Below the pieces are notes generated by a model, which worked only from the letters and a program-made list of their open reading frames with translations, did not search any database and had not been told where the DNA came from. A stretch of DNA of 64,000 nucleotides from Mesorhizobium sp. WSM3859 (GTDB taxonomy: Bacteria > Pseudomonadota > Alphaproteobacteria > Rhizobiales > Rhizobiaceae). The position numbers and the translations under genes were made by a program. The stretch spans positions 124,001 to 188,000 of the forward strand of contig NZ_NSGG01000010.1 of assembly GCF_002295065.1 (NCBI RefSeq). The letters run 5' to 3'. Below are positions 8,168-16,193 of this stretch, in pieces; the first letter of the stretch is position 1; each line of letters opens with the position of its first letter.

Positions 8168-8770
8168 CTACCAGGCCACCACCTCAGTTTCCGGCCAATA
8201 CTCCCGCGCCCGTTTCCCCTTCGCCTCATGCGTCCGCTGATTATCCAGCGCCCTGTTCGGCGTGATACGAAACGAAAAAACATCATCGAGCCCGAACGGC
8301 GCCACCAACTCCAGCGCTCCGTCTTTCCCGTACCGCACCCCAACCGCATGCGTCTTCGATGCAAAATAGCTCACTGATTCACTCGAACTCGCGTACCGCG
8401 GACATTCCCGCCCGAATTTTTGCGGATACCACAGATGCACCCGCGCCTGGTTGCGCACCTCGACCGGTAGCGGCAGCCCCTCGAAATGCGCCGCCGCCCT
8501 GCGGATCACCGCGTCCTCGGCCTCGTAGGACAAATCGGCGTCGTCGAAATAGAACAGGTCGACATCCTTGATGCCATAGCCCGGCGGCCTGCCGGTCAGA
8601 TGGTTCCACACACTGTTGTAGAGCGCGCCGGAAACCACCAGCCAATCCGGCAGCGCAAGTTCTCGCGCCCGCGCCAGCGTCTCGGCCAACAGCGGGTCCG
8701 CCGCGACGATGGCGAGGAACGCCGCACACTGCTTTTCGAAGGGAAGGCCGGAATAGCGGAGATGGCTCAT
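8168..8770 (-). CDS. Nucleotidyltransferase-family protein (DUF925-like)
   Basis: The 200-residue protein has the motif GYGIKDVDLFYFDDADLSYE, with the paired acidic residues (DVD) of a minimal nucleotidyltransferase fold, preceded by VVSGALYNSVWNHLTG. This is the DUF925/nucleotidyltransferase family common in proteobacteria, whose substrate is not established. The frame could start eight codons earlier at a GTG (8794). I chose the ATG at 8770 because a purine-rich AAAGGG lies upstream. It lies downstream of pheT on the same strand, 48 bases away, and may be read from the same transcript. Confidence 0.75.
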   Translation of the reverse strand: MSHLRYSGLPFEKQCAAFLAIVAADPLLAETLARARELALPDWLVVSGALYNSVWNHLTGRPPGYGIKDVDLFYFDDADLSYEAEDAVIRRAAAHFEGLPLPVEVRNQARVHLWYPQKFGRECPRYASSSESVSYFASKTHAVGVRYGKDGALELVAPFGLDDVFSFRITPNRALDNQRTHEAKGKRAREYWPETEVVAW

Positions 8771-8818
8771 CGCCCTTTGGAGGCGATTCGCCACCTGCCG
8801 GCAATCCCATGGAAGCGC

Positions 8819-11227
8819 TTATGCGCGCAGCACGCCGCCCGTCTGCTTGTTGACGTTCTCGACGATGCGCTTTGCCAGCGCCTCGAAATCCTCGTCGGTC
8901 AGCGTTTTTTCGACCGGCTGGATCGAGACCTCGATGGCGATCGACTTCTTGGCCTCGCCGAGCGACGCGCCCTCGAAGACATCGAACACCGAAACGCCGG
9001 TGACCAGCTTCTTGTCTGCGGCCAAGGCTGCCCGCACCAGCGTGCCGGCTTCTACCGTCCGGTCGACGACGAAGGCGAAGTCGCGCTTCACCGCCTGGAA
9101 CGGCGAGAGTTCCAGCTTCGGCTTGGTACGCGTCGGTTTGGCCTTCGGCTCCGGCACGACGTCGACGAAAACCTCGAAGCCGCAGATCGGCCCGGAGACA
9201 TCGAGCGTCTCAAGCGTCTTCGGATGGAATTCGCCGAAAGTGCCGAGCACGGTCTTGGGGCCGAGCTTGATCGTGCCGGAGCGTCCCGGATGGTACCAGG
9301 CCGGGCCGCCGGGCTCGATCTGCAGCCGGTCGACCGGCGCGCCACAGGCTTCCAGCGCCGCGATCGCGTCCGCCTTGGCGTCGAACACGCCGACCGGCCC
9401 GGCATTGCCGGCCCAGCTGCGGCCCGAACCTTCGAGCTTGGCGGTGCCGCGCCTGACGCCGGCGGCAACGCGCCGCTGCTGGTCGGCCGCATCCCCCTCA
9501 TAGGTGCCCGACACCTCGAACAGCGCTACGTCGCCGATGCCGCGGTCGGCATTGCGCTGCGCGGCGGATATCAGTCCCGGCAGCAGCGAGGGCCGCATGT
9601 CGGACATGTCGGCGGCGATCGGGTTGGCGAGTTTCAGGCCGTTCTGGCCGCCGCCGAACAGTTCGGCGTGCTTTGCCGGGATGAACGACCAGGTGACGGC
9701 CTCCATCATGCCGCGCACGGCGAGCGCCCGCTTGGCCGCGCGGGTGCGCACCTGCAGCGTGGTCAGGATCTTGCCGTTGACCGCGTCATGCGACGTGAGC
9801 GGCCGCGGCGCGATGTTGTCGACGCCGTGGATGCGCATCACCTCCTCGACCAGGTCGGCCTTGCCGTCGACATCCGGCCGCCACGACGGCACCTTCACCT
9901 TGACGACCTCGCCGGACCCCTGCGGCTCGAAGCCCAGCCGGGTCAGGATGTCCAGCGCCTCCGCCCTCGGCACCTCGATACCGGTCAGCCGCTTCACCTC
10001 CGAAAGCGGGAAGGTGACGATCTTCGGCTTGTGGCCTGCATAGCCGGCCACCTCCATTTCGGAAGGCGTGCCGCCGCAGAAATCGAGCACCAGCTTGGTC
10101 GCGAGCTCCACGCCCGGGACCATGAATTCGGGATCGACCCCGCGCTCGAAGCGATAGCGCGCATCGGTGATGATGCCGAGCGTCCGGCCGGTCCGGGCCG
10201 TCGTGATCGGATCCCAGAGCGCGGATTCGATCAGCACGTCTGTGGTGTTCTCGTCGCAGCCCGAATGCTCGCCGCCCATGATGCCGGCGATCGATTCGAC
10301 GCCATTGTCGTCGGCGATCACGCACATTTCCGGAGTCAGCGTGTATTCGCGCCCGTCAAGCGCCATCACCTTCTCGCCGTCCCTGGCGCGCCGCACCACG
10401 AGGTTGCCGGCGACCTTCTTCGCGTCGAACACATGCAGCGGCCGGCCGCGGTCGAAGGTGACGTAGTTGGTGATGTCGACCAGCGCGCTGATCGGGCGAA
10501 GCCCGATGGCGATCAGCCGCTGCTGCAGCCATTTCGGCGACGGGCCGTTCTTGACGCCCTTGACCAGCCTGAGCGCGAAGCCCGGGCAAAGCTCCGGCGC
10601 CTCGATCGTGACCTTGACCGGGCACAGGCCTTCGCCGGCATGCGGCATGATCGCGCCGCCGGTGAGGCGGCCGAGCCCGCTCGCCGCGAGATCGCGCGCG
10701 ATGCCGTAGACGCTGGTCGCGTCCGGCCGATTCGGCGTCAGATTGATCTCGATCACCGGATCGTCGAGATGCGCGTAAGCCGCGAAGCCGGTGCCGACCG
10801 GCGCGTCATCGGGCAAATCGATGATGCCGTTATGCTCGTCGGAGATTTGAAGCTCGCGCTCCGAGCACATCATGCCATGGCTCTCGACGCCGCGGATCTT
10901 GCCGACCGACAGCGTCACGTCGATGCCCGGAACATAGGTGCCGGGCGCGGCGAAGGCGCCGATCAGGCCTGCGCGGGCATTGGGCGCCCCGCACACCACC
11001 TGCACCGGCGGCTTGCCGTCGCCGGTGTCGACGGTCAGCACGCGCAGCCGGTCCGCGTCGGGATGCTGCATCGCCGTCAGCACCTTGGCGATGACGAAGG
11101 GTTTTAGGCCAGCCTTGTCGTCGACATGTTCGACTTCGAGGCCGATCGCGGTCAGCCGCTCGACGATCTCGGCAAGCGAGGCATCGGTCTCGAGATGGTC
11201 CTTGAGCCAGGAGAGGGTGAATTTCAT
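8819..11227 (-). CDS. pheT: Phenylalanine--tRNA ligase beta subunit
   Basis: The 802-residue protein is the large subunit of the alpha2-beta2 phenylalanyl-tRNA synthetase. The N-terminus MKFTLSWLKDHLETDASLAEI is characteristic. A tRNA-binding (EMAP-like) domain follows at about 40-150, then B3/B4 editing domains (about 210-390, GRPLHVFDAKKV), B5 (about 400-470, FEPQGSGEVVKVKVPSWRPD), the catalytic-like core, and a C-terminal FDX-ACB domain (FQAVKRDFAFVVDRTVEAG). It overlaps the upstream GFA-family gene by ATGA, and pheS lies just beyond. The order pheS-GFA-pheT is unusual. Confidence 0.97.
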   Translation of the reverse strand: MKFTLSWLKDHLETDASLAEIVERLTAIGLEVEHVDDKAGLKPFVIAKVLTAMQHPDADRLRVLTVDTGDGKPPVQVVCGAPNARAGLIGAFAAPGTYVPGIDVTLSVGKIRGVESHGMMCSERELQISDEHNGIIDLPDDAPVGTGFAAYAHLDDPVIEINLTPNRPDATSVYGIARDLAASGLGRLTGGAIMPHAGEGLCPVKVTIEAPELCPGFALRLVKGVKNGPSPKWLQQRLIAIGLRPISALVDITNYVTFDRGRPLHVFDAKKVAGNLVVRRARDGEKVMALDGREYTLTPEMCVIADDNGVESIAGIMGGEHSGCDENTTDVLIESALWDPITTARTGRTLGIITDARYRFERGVDPEFMVPGVELATKLVLDFCGGTPSEMEVAGYAGHKPKIVTFPLSEVKRLTGIEVPRAEALDILTRLGFEPQGSGEVVKVKVPSWRPDVDGKADLVEEVMRIHGVDNIAPRPLTSHDAVNGKILTTLQVRTRAAKRALAVRGMMEAVTWSFIPAKHAELFGGGQNGLKLANPIAADMSDMRPSLLPGLISAAQRNADRGIGDVALFEVSGTYEGDAADQQRRVAAGVRRGTAKLEGSGRSWAGNAGPVGVFDAKADAIAALEACGAPVDRLQIEPGGPAWYHPGRSGTIKLGPKTVLGTFGEFHPKTLETLDVSGPICGFEVFVDVVPEPKAKPTRTKPKLELSPFQAVKRDFAFVVDRTVEAGTLVRAALAADKKLVTGVSVFDVFEGASLGEAKKSIAIEVSIQPVEKTLTDEDFEALAKRIVENVNKQTGGVLRA

Positions 11228-11676
11228 GGTTCTGTTCCGTTCGGTCCTTGCCCTTCAGGCCCTTGTTGATTGGGTCGGGGCACGCTGGTCTTCAGATGCC
11301 TGGGCAAATCGTCCGGCATGTGCAGGAAGGGTAGTTGCTCGCGCACATGGGCATGCAGCGTCGGCTTGAAATAGGCCGGCATATCCATGGCGCCGAGCAT
11401 GAAATAGATCTTGTTGTCGAGCCGCCGGTCGGTATAGGCGATCGGCGAGCCGCAAATGCCGCAGAAGGTGCGCTCCACCGGGCCGTTGCGGTAGCTTTTC
11501 AGCGATTTGCCGTTGAGCGCGACCTGGTCAGCCAGGAAGCCGACAAAGGCCGACACCGGCGCGCCGCTGGCGCGCCGGCAGTCGCCGCAATGGCAATAGC
11601 TGATGTGGTGCGGCTCGGCGGTAGCCTCGAACCGCACCGCGCCGCAACGGCAGCCGCCGGTGTGTGGTGCCGTCAT
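11224..11676 (-). CDS. GFA-family (glutathione-dependent formaldehyde-activating enzyme-like) protein
   Basis: This 150-residue zinc protein has the GFA cysteine pattern: GGCRCGAVRFE (Cys9, Cys11), YCHCGDCRRASG (Cys28, Cys30, Cys33) and FCGICGSPIAY (Cys72, Cys75). The family includes glutathione-dependent formaldehyde-activating enzyme, but most members have no proven reaction. The ATG at 11676 overlaps the pheS stop as ATGA, and its own stop overlaps the pheT start as ATGA, so all three genes are probably translated in a coupled way. The frame runs further upstream inside pheS, but the domain begins at this ATG. Confidence 0.88.
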   Translation of the reverse strand: MTAPHTGGCRCGAVRFEATAEPHHISYCHCGDCRRASGAPVSAFVGFLADQVALNGKSLKSYRNGPVERTFCGICGSPIAYTDRRLDNKIYFMLGAMDMPAYFKPTLHAHVREQLPFLHMPDDLPRHLKTSVPRPNQQGPEGQGPNGTEP

Positions 11677-12770
11677 GCAGACAGCCCCCCGAACAGCGTC
11701 GGCAGGTCGAGCGGCCGGAACCCGTAATGGCTGAGCCAGCGCACGTCGGCGTCGAAGAAGGCGCGCAGGTCCGGCATGCCGTATTTCAGCATGGCGATGC
11801 GGTCGATGCCCATGCCCCAGGCAAAGCCCTGATACTCGTCGGGATCGAGCCCGCCGGCGCGTAGCACGTTGGGATGCACCATGCCGCAGCCCAGGATCTC
11901 CATCCAGTCGGTGCCTTCGCCGAAGCGCACTTCGCCCGGACGCGACCGGTCGCACTGGATGTCGACCTCGAGGCTGGGCTCGGTGAACGGGAAGAAAGAC
12001 GGACGGAAGCGCATCTTGACCGAAGGCACCTCGAAGAAGGCCTTGCAGAACTCCTCCAGCACCCATTTCATGTTGGCGACATTGGCCGACTTGTCGACCA
12101 CCAGCCCCTCGACCTGATGGAACATCGGCGAGTGCGTGGCGTCCGAATCCTGCCGATAGGTCTTGCCGGGGATGACGATGCGGATCGGCGGCTTCTGCCG
12201 CTCCATGGTGCGGATCTGCACGGGCGAGGTGTGCGTGCGCAACAACTTGCGCTCACCCTTCTCGTCCGGCTGGAAGAAGAAGGTGTCGTGCATCTCCCGC
12301 GCCGGGTGGCCCTCGGGGAAATTCAGCGCCGTGAAATTGTAATAGTCGGTCTCGATATCCGGACCTTCGGCGATCGAGAAGCCGAGATCGCCGAAGATCG
12401 CCGCGATCTCGTCGATCACCTGGCTGATCGGATGGATGCGGCCGCGCTCCGCCGGCGACTGGCGAACGGGGAGCGTGACATCGACCTTCTCGGCCTCGAG
12501 CCTGGCGGCGATCGCCACGTCCTTGAGTTCCGCCTTGCGTTGGGTGAGCGCCTCGGTGACGCGGTTCTTGAGGCCGTTGATCGCCGGACCCTTCACCTGG
12601 CGCTCCTCGGCGCTCATCGCGCCCAGCGTCTTCAGCATTTCGGAGATCGAGCCCTTCTTGCCCAGCGCCGAGACGCGCACCGCCTCGATCGCGGCCTCGT
12701 CCGAAGCTGCCGCGATCTCGGCGAGCAACGAAGCTTCCAGGGCTTCAAGATTTCCAGCAGTGGCGTTCAC
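11673..12770 (-). CDS. pheS: Phenylalanine--tRNA ligase alpha subunit
   Basis: This is the catalytic alpha subunit, charging tRNA-Phe together with PheT. The N-terminal coiled coil is LEALEASLLAEIAAASDEAA. The class II motifs are present: HPISQVIDEIAAIFGDLGF, GPDIETDYYNFTALN, the phenylalanine pocket motif FRPSFFPFTEPSLEVD, and motif 3 in GMGIDRIAMLKYG. The frame is open up to 12839, but that ATG follows a terminator-like hairpin immediately. I prefer the GTG at 12770 (365 residues), with GAAGAGAG about 8 bases upstream. ATGs at 12839 and 12806 are alternatives. Confidence 0.93.
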   Translation of the reverse strand: MNATAGNLEALEASLLAEIAAASDEAAIEAVRVSALGKKGSISEMLKTLGAMSAEERQVKGPAINGLKNRVTEALTQRKAELKDVAIAARLEAEKVDVTLPVRQSPAERGRIHPISQVIDEIAAIFGDLGFSIAEGPDIETDYYNFTALNFPEGHPAREMHDTFFFQPDEKGERKLLRTHTSPVQIRTMERQKPPIRIVIPGKTYRQDSDATHSPMFHQVEGLVVDKSANVANMKWVLEEFCKAFFEVPSVKMRFRPSFFPFTEPSLEVDIQCDRSRPGEVRFGEGTDWMEILGCGMVHPNVLRAGGLDPDEYQGFAWGMGIDRIAMLKYGMPDLRAFFDADVRWLSHYGFRPLDLPTLFGGLSA

Positions 12771-12840
12771 GGCGAAACTCTCTTCGTTCGGGCGGACGGC
12801 ACCCATGTGGCGCGTCACCATCTTGGTTTGATCAGGCATA

Positions 12841-12874
12841 AGAAAAACCCGCGCCAGCCGTGCCAGCGCGGGTT
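12841..12874 (-). terminator. Rho-independent terminator or attenuator between rplT and pheS
   Basis: Read on the minus strand, AACCCGCGC and GCGCGGGTT pair around an 11-base loop, and the stem is followed by TTTTTCT. It lies 39 bases after the rplT stop and about 70 bases before the preferred pheS start. It may end most rpmI-rplT transcripts or attenuate pheS. No Phe-rich leader peptide is visible ahead of it. Confidence 0.8.
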
Positions 12875-12912
12875 CCCCAAATCAGTACTAGAAATGCTTG
12901 GGAAGCGCTGGC

Positions 12913-13314
12913 TTAGGCGACAGCGCTCTCAAAAGCATTCGGCGTGGTGTTCTTCAGATATTCGAGCGCCACCTTGGCCTTGGCCACCAGCGCGGCGAAA
13001 GCCTGCGGCTCGTGGATGGCCATGTCCGAAAGGACCTTGCGGTCGATCTCGATGCCGGCCTTGTTGAGGCCGTCGATGAAGCGGCCATAGGTCAGGCCGT
13101 GCTCATGCACCGCCGCGTTGATGCGCTGGATCCACAGCGCGCGGAACGAGCGCTTGCGGTTCTTGCGGTCGCGGTAGGCGTACTGCAGCGACTTCTCCAC
13201 CGCCTGCTTGGCGATGCGGATGGTGTTCTTGCGGCGGCCGTAGAAGCCCTTGGCGGCTTTCAGGACCTTCTTGTGCTTGGCGTGGGCGGTAACGCCTCTC
13301 TTTACGCGTGCCAT
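12913..13314 (-). CDS. rplT: 50S ribosomal protein L20
   Basis: The 133-residue protein begins MARVKRGVTAHAKHKKVLK, followed by AKGFYGRRKNTIRIAKQAVE and RSFRALWIQRINAAVHEHG, all hallmark stretches of L20. It binds 23S rRNA early in large-subunit assembly and can repress its own operon in other bacteria. It follows rpmI by 36 bases in the same direction, the standard order. A strong hairpin with a T-run follows its stop. Confidence 0.97.
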   Translation of the reverse strand: MARVKRGVTAHAKHKKVLKAAKGFYGRRKNTIRIAKQAVEKSLQYAYRDRKNRKRSFRALWIQRINAAVHEHGLTYGRFIDGLNKAGIEIDRKVLSDMAIHEPQAFAALVAKAKVALEYLKNTTPNAFESAVA

Positions 13315-13350
13315 GTCATGATCTCCTTAAAACGTAACCAGGCCGAATGC

Positions 13351-13554
13351 TCAGAGGCCGTTCGGCAGAAAATTCTTGATGACCTTCTTGCCGTCCGGTT
13401 CAGCCAGAACCATCGTGCCGCGGGCATCGCGAATGAACTTGTTGGAACGCTTGATCATGCCGTGGCGCTTGCCGGCGGCAGCCGACAGCACCTTGCCGGT
13501 GGCAGTAATCTTGAACCGCTTCTTGGCGGCCGATTTGGTCTTCATCTTGGGCAT
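13351..13554 (-). CDS. rpmI: 50S ribosomal protein L35
   Basis: This basic 67-residue protein starts MPKMKTKSAAKKRFKITATG and ends IKNFLPNGL, the L35 pattern (KRHGMIKRSNKFIRD in the middle). The frame extends 29 codons upstream, but family length and the MPKMKTK start fix the ATG at 13554. It is co-oriented with rplT directly downstream. In many bacteria infC precedes rpmI directly; here infC is about 1.9 kb upstream with two other genes between. Confidence 0.96.
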   Translation of the reverse strand: MPKMKTKSAAKKRFKITATGKVLSAAAGKRHGMIKRSNKFIRDARGTMVLAEPDGKKVIKNFLPNGL

Positions 13555-13631
13555 TTTGCTACTCCGTATTGGTGGCGCACCATCGCGCTTCTTTTCTCGC
13601 TTCGGGCCGACCAAAGCCCGAAAAGCAAATG

Positions 13632-13663
13632 AAACCGCCACGGCATGCCCTGCCGGGCGGTTT
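13632..13663. promoter_or_regulatory. Inverted repeat upstream of rpmI
   Basis: AAACCGCC and GGCGGTTT form a perfect 8-base stem with a 16-base G/C-rich loop, 78 bases upstream of the rpmI start. On the minus strand it is followed by a T-rich stretch. It could terminate the upstream lipoprotein transcript or act as a leader structure for ribosomal-protein control. The sequence alone does not decide between these. Confidence 0.4.
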
Positions 13664-13767
13664 TCTTGGAACGGCGGTCCTATAGATCAAACGGCGCCGG
13701 TGCGCAACACCCTTGGACGTTGTCTGCCCCTGCTGCGCCGAAAGACGGCACGTCGCCTTTGATCCGT

Positions 13768-14493
13768 TCATTTGAAGAGTTCCGTGCTGAAATCCCCCGA
13801 ATTGACCCGTTGAATATCAGACGCATCTTTCAGAAATTTGGGGGGATTTGGGATTAGCGTGGATCTGGATCGCCCAACCGCCTCAAGCCAGGGAAGATAT
13901 CTTTCGACAATCCCTTCGGTCACCTTTTCATCGGTAATCTCAAGCCTGATAACTTTTAACGAAACGCCCGGGCCAAATGCCGCCGCGAGGTTCTCCGGAT
14001 CTGCCTTACGTAAGGTAGTTGGATCGCTGAGATTTGTAAAAGTCACAAGCAACGGATATCGGTCATGCGAAACATCTCGTGAGCCGCGAAAACGCGCGAT
14101 TGCCGGCAGGAGCCTTTCGTAGTCGCTGCGAGTGTAACCCAACTCATCGTGCAATGTGTATTGGGCGACGTATTTGGTCTGTTCACCTATCAGCGCGAAG
14201 AGTTTGCCTCTTGGCCCAAGGTCGACCATTGTCGCTTCGCCGTTGTAGCCCGATGGGTAGACGTCAAGCGCATTGGCCTCCTGCCACCAGACGTGCGACA
14301 CCGCCGACCCGGAAACCACTTTGCCGTCGACGAATACCTCGACCGTCAACTTCTGGTTCCATTCCCAGACGTCGGCAAGGAAGCCGCACGCGGCGAGTGA
14401 CAGCGCAAGGATAAGGGCAAGGCCCCGCAGCAAAGGCCGCGCAATTCGAAAGACATTCGCATACGCCGAAATACCAAGCCTCGCGCCCGTCAC
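13768..14493 (-). CDS. Putative lipoprotein of unknown function
   Basis: This 241-residue protein was not recognised. Residues 19-38 are hydrophobic and end in the lipobox LSLAACGF, so it is probably cleaved before Cys and lipid-anchored. The mature part is mixed alpha/beta with no motif I can name (VFVDGKVVSGSAVSHVWWQ, TRSDYERLLPAIARF). The only in-frame start seen is a GTG at 14493, 20-odd residues ahead of the hydrophobic stretch. It lies between rpmI and the methyltransferase-like gene, all on one strand. Confidence 0.65.
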   Translation of the reverse strand: MTGARLGISAYANVFRIARPLLRGLALILALSLAACGFLADVWEWNQKLTVEVFVDGKVVSGSAVSHVWWQEANALDVYPSGYNGEATMVDLGPRGKLFALIGEQTKYVAQYTLHDELGYTRSDYERLLPAIARFRGSRDVSHDRYPLLVTFTNLSDPTTLRKADPENLAAAFGPGVSLKVIRLEITDEKVTEGIVERYLPWLEAVGRSRSTLIPNPPKFLKDASDIQRVNSGDFSTELFK

Positions 14494-14610
14494 TACACGC
14501 CCGCCCGCTTTTGTTAGACGCGATTATCCCTACACTGCCCCCGTAGCCAGATTATTAATCTGTCTGTTTTCGCCAGCCAGAGTTTCAAGGGTGCTTGGGC
14601 TGTCAGCGCC

Positions 14611-15258
14611 TTAGGGCAGCGTGAACCACACCGGCAGCACTCCGGTTTGCTGCGCTCCGTCGATCAGCTCGAAGGCCGGCAGCGCCACCAGGAACACCAG
14701 GCCGTCGAGCAGCGTGTTCAACAGCAGGCGCGGCTTGAAGCTGCCGGTGTCGCCCTCCTGGTAGAGCGAAAGGTTCGGGAAGAAGCGCGGCACCTTGGCA
14801 AGATAGGCCGCATAAGGGCCGCCGAGCACTTCCTTCAGATAGCGCTCCTCGCGCAGGATGACGATGTGGAACGCGCCGGCGCACAGCAGCGCAAAGAGAA
14901 TGATGCCTGAAAACGAGCCGATCTGCGCGCCGACGCCGGCGGCGGCCACCGTCGAAAACAGGTAGAGCGGATTGCGGGTGATCGAATAGGGCCCGCCGGT
15001 GACCACTTCGGAGGATTTGCGCCCGCCGATATAGAGCGTCGACCACAGCCGTCCGACAATGCCGAGGAAGATCAGGAGCACGCCGAACATCTCGATCGAC
15101 TCGTGCACCGGCGTGTTCGGCGGAAAAGTCGACTGGCCGAACAGAAGCGCGGCAAACAGCACCACGATCAGAACGGCCAGCACGAGGCGGCGCATATGCT
15201 GATAGCCGCCGAGACCCGGCGTTTGCCGGGCAGGCTTGGACTTCAATTTATCGGCCAT
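14611..15258 (-). CDS. Isoprenylcysteine carboxyl methyltransferase (ICMT)-family membrane protein
   Basis: The 215-residue protein has several hydrophobic helices (about 23-41, 57-69, 98-128 and 178-195). It carries the family signature GGPYSITRNPLYLFS, followed by REERYLKEVLGGPYAAYLAKVPRFFP. This C-terminal layout is shared by ICMT and phospholipid N-methyltransferase relatives, which bind S-adenosylmethionine at the membrane. The bacterial substrate is usually unknown. It is downstream of infC, separated by a terminator and three tandem hairpins. The last hairpin half touches the start codon region. Confidence 0.8.
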   Translation of the reverse strand: MADKLKSKPARQTPGLGGYQHMRRLVLAVLIVVLFAALLFGQSTFPPNTPVHESIEMFGVLLIFLGIVGRLWSTLYIGGRKSSEVVTGGPYSITRNPLYLFSTVAAAGVGAQIGSFSGIILFALLCAGAFHIVILREERYLKEVLGGPYAAYLAKVPRFFPNLSLYQEGDTGSFKPRLLLNTLLDGLVFLVALPAFELIDGAQQTGVLPVWFTLP

Positions 15259-15260
15259 GA

Positions 15261-15366
15261 GGAAAACCCGATCGTTTGCTCGCGATCGCGAAGCGATCGT
15301 CGAGATTTGCTCGCGATCAAGGAAACTTGATCGTCGATTGGCTCGCGACCGGGAAAACCCGGTCGA
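15261..15366. repeat. Three tandem hairpin repeats plus a half unit
   Basis: Units of about 30-32 bases each contain a stem led by GCTCGCGA. The stems are CGATCGC-GAA-GCGATCG (15283-15299), CGATCAAG-GAAA-CTTGATCG (15314-15333) and CGACCGGG-AAAA-CCCGGTCG (15346-15365). The stem tips differ between units, yet both arms change together. A right half only, AAAACCCGATCG, lies at 15263-15274 beside the start codon of the methyltransferase-like gene. The array sits between that gene and the infC terminator. Confidence 0.85.
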
Positions 15367-15380
15367 GTAGCAGGCGATCG

Positions 15381-15417
15381 GATAGAAAACAGGCGTCCCG
15401 CCGATCGTCGGGACGCC
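15381..15417 (-). terminator. Rho-independent terminator of infC
   Basis: On the minus strand GGCGTCCCG and CGGGACGCC form a 9-base stem with an 8-base loop, followed by TGTTTTCT. It lies 25 bases past the infC stop codon. Confidence 0.85.
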
Positions 15418-15441
15418 CCTGCACCATGATTTTGGCGGGAT

Positions 15442-15978
15442 TTAGCGCGGCGCCAGAACCATCATCATCTGGCGGCCTTCGAGCTTCGGCTCTGCCTCGA
15501 CCTTGGCGATGGTCGCCACTTCCTCGCGCACCTTGTTCAGAAGCTGCATGCCGAGCTCCATATGCGCCATCTCGCGGCCGCGGAAGCGCAACGTCAGCTT
15601 GACCTTGTCGCCTTCCTCGAAGAAGCGCCGCACGGCCTTCATCTTAGTGTCGTAGTCATGGCTGTCGATGTTCGGGCGCATCTTGATCTCCTTGATCTCG
15701 ATGACCTTCTGGTTCTTGCGCGCTTCGGCCGCCTTCTTCTGGTTGGCGTATTTCAGCTTGCCGAGATCGAGGATCTTGACGACCGGCGGTACCGCATTAG
15801 GCGATATCTCGACGAGATCGAGCCCGGCCTCTTCGGCGAGCAGCAACGCGTCGTTGATGGAAACATCGCCGCGGTTCTGGCCTTCGGCGTCGATAAGCTG
15901 GACCCGGGGAACCCGGATGTCTCGGTTGGAGCGCGGCCCGTCCTTGGTGGGTGCCGCTGCTTTGAAAGGTCTGCGAAT
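15442..15978 (-). CDS. infC: Translation initiation factor IF-3, with ATT start codon
   Basis: IF-3 binds the 30S subunit and polices start-codon choice. From an ATT at 15978 the protein is 178 residues: (M)RRPFKAAAPTKDGPRSNRDI, then the N-domain (VQLIDAEGQNRGDVSINDAL), the linker helix (KKAAEARKNQKVIEIKEIK) and the C-domain ending KLEGRQMMMVLAP. No upstream ATG fits. GAGGAG lies 9 bases before the ATT. ATT/AUU is the known start of infC in many bacteria and lets IF-3 repress its own translation. The first in-frame ATG-like start inside would delete the N-domain. Confidence 0.95.
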   Translation of the reverse strand: MRRPFKAAAPTKDGPRSNRDIRVPRVQLIDAEGQNRGDVSINDALLLAEEAGLDLVEISPNAVPPVVKILDLGKLKYANQKKAAEARKNQKVIEIKEIKMRPNIDSHDYDTKMKAVRRFFEEGDKVKLTLRFRGREMAHMELGMQLLNKVREEVATIAKVEAEPKLEGRQMMMVLAPR

Positions 15979-16193
15979 GGTCGTGGTCTCCTCGGCCGTT
16001 TCGTTCAGGGTTTCTTCAGATGCGAAATAGGTGGACGCGCCTATGTGGTGAGCGCGCGGCCGGAGTCAATAGCATAGGCTGGTTGGAAAATCACCTGTCC
16101 GCTTGCCTTTACCTGCACCAAGCAAAGAAATGCCGCGAGCACTTTTCGTTGAACCACCGCCTGTGTCAAAAGACCGCCGGAAAGGACAAGCCC

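Noticed and set aside
8486..11107. Long plus-strand open frame opposite pheT
   Set aside because: pheT has all family motifs on the minus strand; a frame opposite a GC-rich gene stays open by codon bias. The translated residues are Arg/Gly/Ala-rich without a domain.
12841..12912. Phe-rich leader peptide attenuator for pheST
   Set aside because: The 39 bases between rplT and the hairpin contain no ATG and no run of Phe codons.
15261..15366. CRISPR array
   Set aside because: Units are about 30 bases and adjacent, with no spacers and with internal hairpins; no cas genes are near.
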